From Hypsibius dujardini (lineage: Eukaryota > Tardigrada > Eutardigrada > Parachela > Hypsibiidae), in contig LRSR01002369.1 in assembly GCA_001579985.1 (NCBI GenBank), positions 1 through 21,773 of the forward strand: a stretch of DNA of 21,773 nt. Reading direction: 5' to 3'. Of the stretch, positions 16,400 to 21,773 are shown one piece after another. Both the position numbers and the translations under genes were made by a program. Numbering within the stretch: position 1 is the stretch's first letter; each line of letters begins with the position of its first letter. The notes under the pieces were generated by a model, which was given only the letters and a program-made list of their open reading frames with translations, was not told the origin of the DNA and searched no databases.

Positions 16400-17325
16400 G
16401 TTTTGTGGAAGGATTTCTTAAGTCCGAGCAAGCCACGGAGGATAACAGCCCCAAATGAGCCCAATCGGGCAAGAAAGTCAAAATCATGGATCATGCGGTT
16501 TCGACACGGATGCACTCGGACAACATGGAAAACATCGTCGAGGGATGAAAAAGTCATTCAAAAAAAAAAACAAAAACAAAAAAAAAACACCAGGCGCGCC
16601 ACACCCAGCGGGACCGGACGCCCCGGCTGGCAAATTTCATAGTTTTAGTAGGCAGTCCGGCACAAGCTAGTGTCAGGGCTGTATGGCGCCAAAGCGGAAA
16701 TAAAGTATCAGATGGATAGCATGCAACAAAACGGGACGGATCCGTTTACCCGGAACAGACACAGAAGATGGCGGCTGGCCGTTACGTTAACAACTGACGG
16801 GACCGGTCACCGACATGGACAAAGTCGATTTCAACAAATGGCACCAAGGCGCATCCAGCGCCATCTCGCGGAGTGCAAACCCCGTTCACAGCCACGGTGT
16901 TGGCTGCAGTGATTGGTTCATTTCAAAACGAACCGCCGTTCCTGCATTTAGCACGCACGGTTCCCTCTAACCTGTGCAGTGAAAAGCAACAGGCGCAAAC
17001 GGGAAAACGAACAGCGTCAGTGCGTTGGTTTTTTCCCTTCCTGGTTCTTCTTTTTCCCCCTCTTGCCTCGAGTTTTCGGCCATTTTTAGCATCATCCTCG
17101 ACACCACCCACCACCATCCACTACCATCCATTACCATCAGAGAAGAAACGTTTTTTACCCGTCTCCTCTCCCCGCACTTAGGGATCCCCGTTTTGGGCCC
17201 ATTCCTGGAGCCCGGGAGGATTTGCACTTCTCATTTTTTTGTCGTCCCCGTCGCCCTCGTCCTCCCACGCTCCCCAAACAAACGGATCGAGTCTGCCAGT
17301 ATCACCAGCAACTCCAAACCGCCAG
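16400..17325 (+). promoter_or_regulatory. Gap between pol and the spliced gene: A-rich tracts and promoter-like motifs
   Basis: No gene was seen here. Near 16560-16590 are A-runs broken by single C. AATAAA at 16699-16704 could be a poly(A) signal. AAGATGGCGGC at 16765-16775 is an exact YY1-type motif, and a reverse partial copy is at 16860-16866. ATTGG (reverse CCAAT box) lies at 16912-16916. A pyrimidine-rich stretch near 17028-17075 follows and could hold a transcription start. A 10-bp CCATC-type repeat lies near 17109-17138. No TATA box was seen. A branch/acceptor-like CTCTAACC...TGTGCAG ends at 16979. Confidence 0.45.
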
Positions 17326-17498
17326 GTGAGGATGGCGGAAACGTGTTTGTAGACCCGCCATGTACGGTCGGAAAACATGGCGGAACTCTCTTCAAAAGTT
17401 CCTCGCTTGATTGATTGATTGACTGTCGACATCGGCGAGCCACAACAGGAGCCCACTTTCCGGACACACGGGACTTCAAAAGTTTTATTATTTTACAG
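17326..17498 (+). other. Likely 5'UTR intron (173 bp) of the spliced gene
   Basis: A donor CAG/GTGAGG begins at 17326. The acceptor TTATTATTTTACAG ends at 17498, two bases before the ATG at 17500. A GATT run with TTGATTGAC near 17406-17421 offers a branch site. Splicing here would remove the ATG at 17419 and leave 17500 as first codon. ATGGCGG motifs occur inside it at 17332 and 17377, with a reverse copy at 17355. Confidence 0.6.
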
Positions 17499-17499
17499 G

Positions 17500-20400
17500 A
17501 TGGGGGAAAATCCCGATCAGTTCTGGCAGCAAGAGCTGGATCGACTGCGGGACATGGCGGCAGCGGCGCAAAGCAAATCCCTGCTTGCAGACCAGGAAAA
17601 CCAGAAGCTGCGTTTCAACTTGACCGTCGCACAACGCAAGATTGCGGATTACGAAAATCGACTTACGGCCGGTCTGGCCCCTCCGGGCATCCCTCAGCCA
17701 ACCCCGGGACTCGCCGACGAGCTCACCGCGTGTCGACGGGAGGTGGTTATGCTGACGGTGGATAAGACACGGCTGTCCCAGCAGCTGAGCACTCAAACGA
17801 CGGCATGTGAGGAGCTGCAAAACCGGCTGGCTCAACGCGTCAAGGACGATGGCCGGGCACGTGACTTGATGACGGAACAGGATAAAACCATCGCGAAACT
17901 CCAGAACGACCTGACTAAGGCCGAAGAAGTCACAGCCGAGCGCGAACGCCAGTGGGAAGAGATTCGGAACACCCTTGATCAGCAGATCCGCACCCTTGTC
18001 CCGCGGAACACGGACCTCGAACAGCAGGTGCGCAACTTGAACGGAGTCATCAACGCGACTCTCGGAGGGGTATGGAAGGAGGTTCGCCGAGTACATCCGA
18101 AGGTCCCTCAGCATTTGGAACTACTATCCGGAATCACAATCGACTACGTCCGGGCGGCGGTGGACCTCGCGGAGACGATTAACGCCAGCAAATTGGACGT
18201 CAAGCCGGCCATCGACACCAAACCGAAGCAGATCACCGGCCCGAGCCCGGGAGGGTCAGGGTCCGGCGGTCAGCCAGGAACTCAGCAGGAGTTGAAACAG
18301 AAAGCACTCCCTCCACCTTCTCCGCCTCCGCTTACCTCATCCACGCCCAAACAAGACAATAAGGGCGCCGCTGGTGGACCTACGTCGAGTCAGACAGTCG
18401 GGAAGGACTTCCTCGTCACGCCGACACCGGTCACGTCCAAGCTGCAACGGGTCACCCAACGGATGTTACCGGGGACGTTGACCTCAGCCAGCCGCAGTGA
18501 AGGATCCGTCGACAGGGGCGCCCCGCTGCCTCAGCACAAAGGTATGCCGGAACTCGAGCCCATCGGCGACATGATCTTCCCGAACGACGACGACCCGTGG
18601 CTAGTGGTGGCCAAACAGCTGAGGATGATCCGGGTATTGTTCAACTCCGACCCCAAATTTCAAAAGTATTGCCTCGGACAACCACGCAACACGTTGGCTG
18701 GATCCATCCCGTACTTCCAGCCACACTGCGGCGCCTACGCGTTCACCCTCCTCTACAACGATGTCAAGTCCGTGTTTGACGGACACAAAGCGAACCGGTA
18801 CAGCATCGTGAAGCGCCACCGGGAGCTGTCTACACCGATGCTGGACGGGAGGCCCAACAAGGAGCAGATCCGTTTCGTCCGTGCCGTTACGTATATCGGC
18901 ACACATCTCCAAAACGTCGGACCACGCCCAACACGGTCGTCATTCACGGAACAAGTGTCCCAGCGCCAGGATGCGGTGATTATGCTCGCAAAAATGGCGG
19001 AGACTGTCGCGGTCTGGCTGCAACTGTTTGGTAAGCAGGCGGTGCTGGACATTGAACTGATCATCAAGGCGTGCCAGTACGTGGCGTCGGACGCGGCGAC
19101 GGAGATGAAACCACCGCCCATCCCGGAAGAGGTCTTCCAACGCAACCCGACGCAGGCGGATGTGGAACAGTTCAATCTACAGGGCGGGACGACTAAGGAG
19201 TATTTGCCCTTGCTCACTTTCAAGCAACCAAGCATGGAAGAAATCGGCCACTATTTCAAGTTCTGGGGCGAGGTGATTCACGCCATCCTGGAGCACGGGG
19301 TACCGAGGGATAAGAAGGCCGTATCGACCGACCTTCGCATCAACCGGTACAACAGGAACCGGTCAGACTTGGCGAAGAGTCGCGATAACCCGATCAACCA
19401 CCAACAGTCAATCTGCCGGATGCTAAACATGCCGGAGTTGGCCAAGACCCTGCGACCGGCGAAGGCGGACTACCAACCGATCAAGTACGAACCGTGGACG
19501 GACATTCCAGAGATGGAAAACTGGGCCACGGGCAGCGCGAACGACCATGATGATCAGGACGACGACGACGATGAGGTTCACCAGTCGGAAGCGGGAGACG
19601 ACACCCGTGCGGCGGGCGATGATGATGACACAAGTAACGCAAGTGACCGCTCTCAACGGCCGCGCCTCGATGGTAAGCGGCGACTGTCCGACATACTTAA
19701 CCGGATAATATGCCGGAGCGGGGTAGCACGTCTTTCCTTTTTTAGCCGGCGGACGCATTCGTCGCCAGCAGGAGACCCCGACATATGTCTTCCCGGAACT
19801 GGTCATCAAGGATTCGTCGTCCGATGAGGAAGGAGAGCTGGAGGACCAAGACACGTCGTCCAGCGATGAATCGGCCAAGTCCATCAAACCCAAGGGGACG
19901 GCGGTCAAGTCCAAACGTAAGAAGGTTGCGCACCCGGACAGCGTTCTGTCCGAGCCCATGAAGAAGCGCGTCTCAGCCTACAACACGACGGGCCGGTCAC
20001 GACCCAAAAAATTAAAAGCCCCCAAGTCCAGCGGAGAGGAGGAGCAACCTCAGACCACCTCGGGTAAGTCCAAACGGACAACCCGAGAACATTCTGGCGA
20101 ACCAGCTGCCCCATCGTGGGTGACGGCCGTTGTGCCGCGCTCCTCAACCGGCGGCCGCGTGATCACTCAATATATTCATTCGGACGAACTGTTCGGTGAT
20201 CACGAAGGCTTGACCGAGGCCCAACGACGCCTCCTAGCCGTGCAGCAGGGTAAGCAATACATTCCCCGTGGCGCACGTATGTCACGGGGGGCGTTGTGTG
20301 ATTTCTACCCGCGTGGCGTGGTTTATACCCCGGGTACTGCCATTGGTCACTGGGAACACTACGCTTTCGAGCAGTGGACCCAGGAGAGGGAGATGAAATT

Positions 20401-21265
20401 GCCCCCCCAACACCGATACTTGGCTGGTCTAGAGGATGGTCCTGAGATAGTGACCCTGCCGGACTATGTTTTCCACATTCCAGGGGCCGTGGCCATCAAA
20501 ACACAACCGGAACCGAAACGTCCCAAGACGACGGTCGTCACCGTCCCGCCCCCGCCCCCCGCCGCCCTGCAGGCACTTCGGCTCACACCGGACCGGGAGG
20601 TCTTGAACCGGATGGTGGAACAACAGACAAAAGAGCGCAGCGGCGGCATTATTCCAGCCCCGCCGCCGACTGACCAGCCACTTGTCACCGGGTTGTTTAG
20701 TCTGCGCCCGACCTCAGCGGCCCCGACTCCGAGCACCAGCACGGCCACACCGGTCATGTCGCCGATGCTGCCAAGGCTGCCCTCACTGATGCAGGCCCTG
20801 TCGGCCAGCGGCTCGTACATCCCGCTACCATCGGCTCGAGAGTTGGTGAAAGGAATGAACTCACCGACGCCCATGCTGTTTGACCCCGCGCTGCACGAGG
20901 AGCAGGAAAGACTCGGACGAACGCGACGCGCGCGACCGGAAGCGCTGGATCATGGCTGCACCGGGGCTACGCCGGAACCGACTACTGCTGAGTCGGCGAA
21001 ATCATTGCAGACAACATTAAATGCGCCGGAACCACTGACTTCTCCGACCCGTCCAGCCAACGCTCGGGACGAATCACGCCATCCGAGTCAGGAACTGGAA
21101 ACCGGCGAACCGAGCTCCAGCATGGTCCGCAGTGTGATGGACGACAACGAAATGCTCCACATGCCTCAGTTCATGCCGGAGGACCTTTTCGGGTGGATGA
21201 ATCAGCCGCTTCTCGATGTGGACAACGAGAAGGAAGTGGGCGAACTGGTGGACATGGAATCATAA
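17500..21265 (+). CDS. Spliced gene of unknown function in the env position (exons 17500-19672 and 19746-21265)
   Basis: Two open frames, to 19827 and from before 19958, are joined exactly in frame by a 73-bp intron, giving a predicted 1230-aa protein. Residues 1-200 are Gln/Glu/Leu-rich with coiled-coil heptads. About 240-330 is Pro/Ser/Gly-rich. About 363-650 is a helical globular region with conserved-looking Trp, Tyr and Cys. About 681-712 is strongly acidic (D runs). About 770-840 is Lys/Arg-rich and NLS-like (KSKRKK). About 849-965 is a second globular region, and the rest is Pro/Ser/Thr-rich. No signal peptide or membrane helix is seen, so it is not an envelope, and no protein family is recognised. 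Start at 17500 is chosen because a splice acceptor lies two bases upstream; an in-frame ATG at 17419 would fall in the intron. Base composition resembles gag and pol. It may be an accessory structural or nuclear protein of the element, or a host gene. Confidence 0.75.
19673..19745 (+). other. Phase-1 intron, 73 bp
   Basis: The donor is G/GTAAGC at 19673 and the acceptor CTTTCCTTTTTTAG ends at 19745. ACTTAAC near 19695-19701 fits a branch site. The upstream exon ends after the first base of a codon and the downstream exon resumes in the frame of the second open reading frame, with no stop in either. Unspliced, the first frame would run on only to a stop at 19827. Confidence 0.88.
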
Positions 21266-21773
21266 GTCCACCCAGATCCGAAGGTCGGTATCCCCCTCAC
21301 AGTTTGGGTCCGACCGGACTTTGTCAGTTTTTCATTTTCTCTCGTCCGAATCGGCTGGGGCAATTACGTAAGCACTTTTGTAAACCGTTCTCACGGTTCC
21401 TGTCGGTTCTTTTGTTTGTCCGGTTCGGACCGAGATGATTGTTGGTTCGGAGCCGTGTCGCTGCGGACATCTCTTTTGCTCACGATAGCTTTAGTTCTTC
21501 TTTTTTTTCTCTCTGTCTCGAAACATGATTTACGGAAAAATCTCTTCGTTTTGTGATGACAGCGCGAGTTCAATAATACATCCGTTGAATGAACTCGTTT
21601 CCGAGCTACGTTAGGGCACCCGACAGCGATCAGAAGTCAGAGTAGATCGGAACGCGGAGTCACCATACGGAACACGAATTCACACGTGGGGACGCGGGTC
21701 CATAACGGGCCATCATACACTCGGGATGTCTCGCACACATACGGACTCCCGCTCACGGCTGTAGTCACCAATT
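21266..21773 (+). other. 3' non-coding region with hairpins
   Basis: No gene is seen. AACCGT/ACGGTT pair around a 4-base loop at 21383-21398. CGAGTTCA at 21565-21572 pairs perfectly with TGAACTCG at 21590-21597 around 17 bases. Two segments, 21654-21665 and 21752-21770, match the complement of the primer-binding site. No AATAAA, clear polypurine tract or LTR copy was found, so the transcript end and 3' LTR are probably outside. Confidence 0.5.
21654..21665 (+). other. 12-base complement of the primer-binding site
   Basis: GCGGAGTCACCA is the exact reverse complement of primer-binding-site bases 751-762. It also equals the expected 3' end of the primer tRNA. It could pair with the 5' leader in the same RNA. 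Confidence 0.45.

Larger units (their letters stand above)
1..21773 (+). mobile_element. Giant Ty3/gypsy-type LTR retroelement, 3' end probably outside the window
   Basis: The window carries, in order, a candidate 5' LTR end, a primer-binding site, a leader, gag, a -1 frameshift signal, pol with PR-RT-RNaseH-IN, and a spliced extra gene. RT and RNase H before integrase is the Ty3/gypsy order. gag and pol are uninterrupted over about 15 kb, which suggests recent activity. I found no repeat of bases 1-746 in 16400-17418 or in 21266-21773 by eye, so no 3' LTR is claimed. If the copy is complete the 3' LTR lies past the right edge, making the element more than 21 kb, far above the 5-10 kb usual for the group. 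The gag-pol part is near certain. Inclusion of the downstream gene is an inference. Confidence 0.8.

Noticed and set aside
16560-16590. A-rich tract as the poly(A) tail of a retroposed copy
   Set aside because: Runs are interrupted by C, no target-site duplication is seen, and related composition continues on both sides.
17419-17499. ATG at 17419 as start of the second gene
   Set aside because: It falls inside a well-formed intron (17326-17498) whose acceptor sits just before the ATG at 17500. It remains possible if that intron is not used.
17500-21265. Envelope glycoprotein
   Set aside because: Position suggests env, but there is no signal peptide, transmembrane helix, furin-type site with fusion peptide or Cys-rich ectodomain.
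21752-21770. tRNA gene 3' end
   Set aside because: Only about 19 bases resemble a tRNA 3' end; no cloverleaf arms precede it.
21266-21773. 3' LTR
   Set aside because: Compared by eye with 1-746; only a shared TTCTCTCTGT decamer was found, with no continuing similarity.

Overview
The window looks like most of one very large, apparently intact Ty3/gypsy-type (Metaviridae-like) LTR retroelement, read left to right, in a eukaryotic and probably invertebrate animal genome. The grounds for that host are CpG-rich coding DNA, short GT-AG introns (one of 73 bp), animal-type promoter motifs and a tRNA-Trp-like primer-binding site. Nothing in the sequence names the species.

Layout. Bases 1 to about 746 are non-coding and read as the end, or all, of a 5' LTR. 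A tRNA-Trp-type primer-binding site follows at 751-768, then a structured leader to 1490. gag is 1491-5906 (1471 aa): a long disordered N-terminus with a four-copy 90-bp repeat, a PTAP motif, a capsid-like helical domain, a CCHC zinc knuckle and a second Cys cluster. Just before the gag stop is a textbook -1 frameshift signal (slippery heptamer G GGA AAC, 6-nt spacer, 9-bp stem, possible pseudoknot). It leads into a huge pol frame open to 16399. The predicted Gag-Pol product is about 4969 residues. Pol order is: disordered region, a ~100-aa unknown domain (copy 1), retropepsin, three more copies of that domain, an OTU-like domain lacking the usual catalytic Cys, acidic then basic low-complexity stretches, a beta-rich pre-RT domain, RT, RNase H, a long linker, integrase (HHCC, DDE, GPF) and a tail.

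After about 1.1 kb holding A-rich tracts, an AATAAA and a promoter-like cluster of YY1 and CCAAT motifs comes a second gene in the position where retroviruses carry env. It reads as two separate open frames, but a clean 73-bp intron (19673-19745) joins them exactly in frame. A likely 5'UTR intron (17326-17498) puts the start at 17500. The predicted 1230-aa protein has coiled-coil, Pro-rich, helical, acidic, basic (NLS-like) and further globular parts, with no signal peptide or membrane segment, so it is not an envelope. I do not recognise its family.

Bases 21266-21773 are non-coding, with hairpins and two short stretches complementary to the primer-binding site. I found no second LTR copy by eye. 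If the element is complete, its 3' LTR lies beyond 21773, which would place the spliced gene inside the element. If the 3' LTR has been lost, the gene could be a host neighbour.
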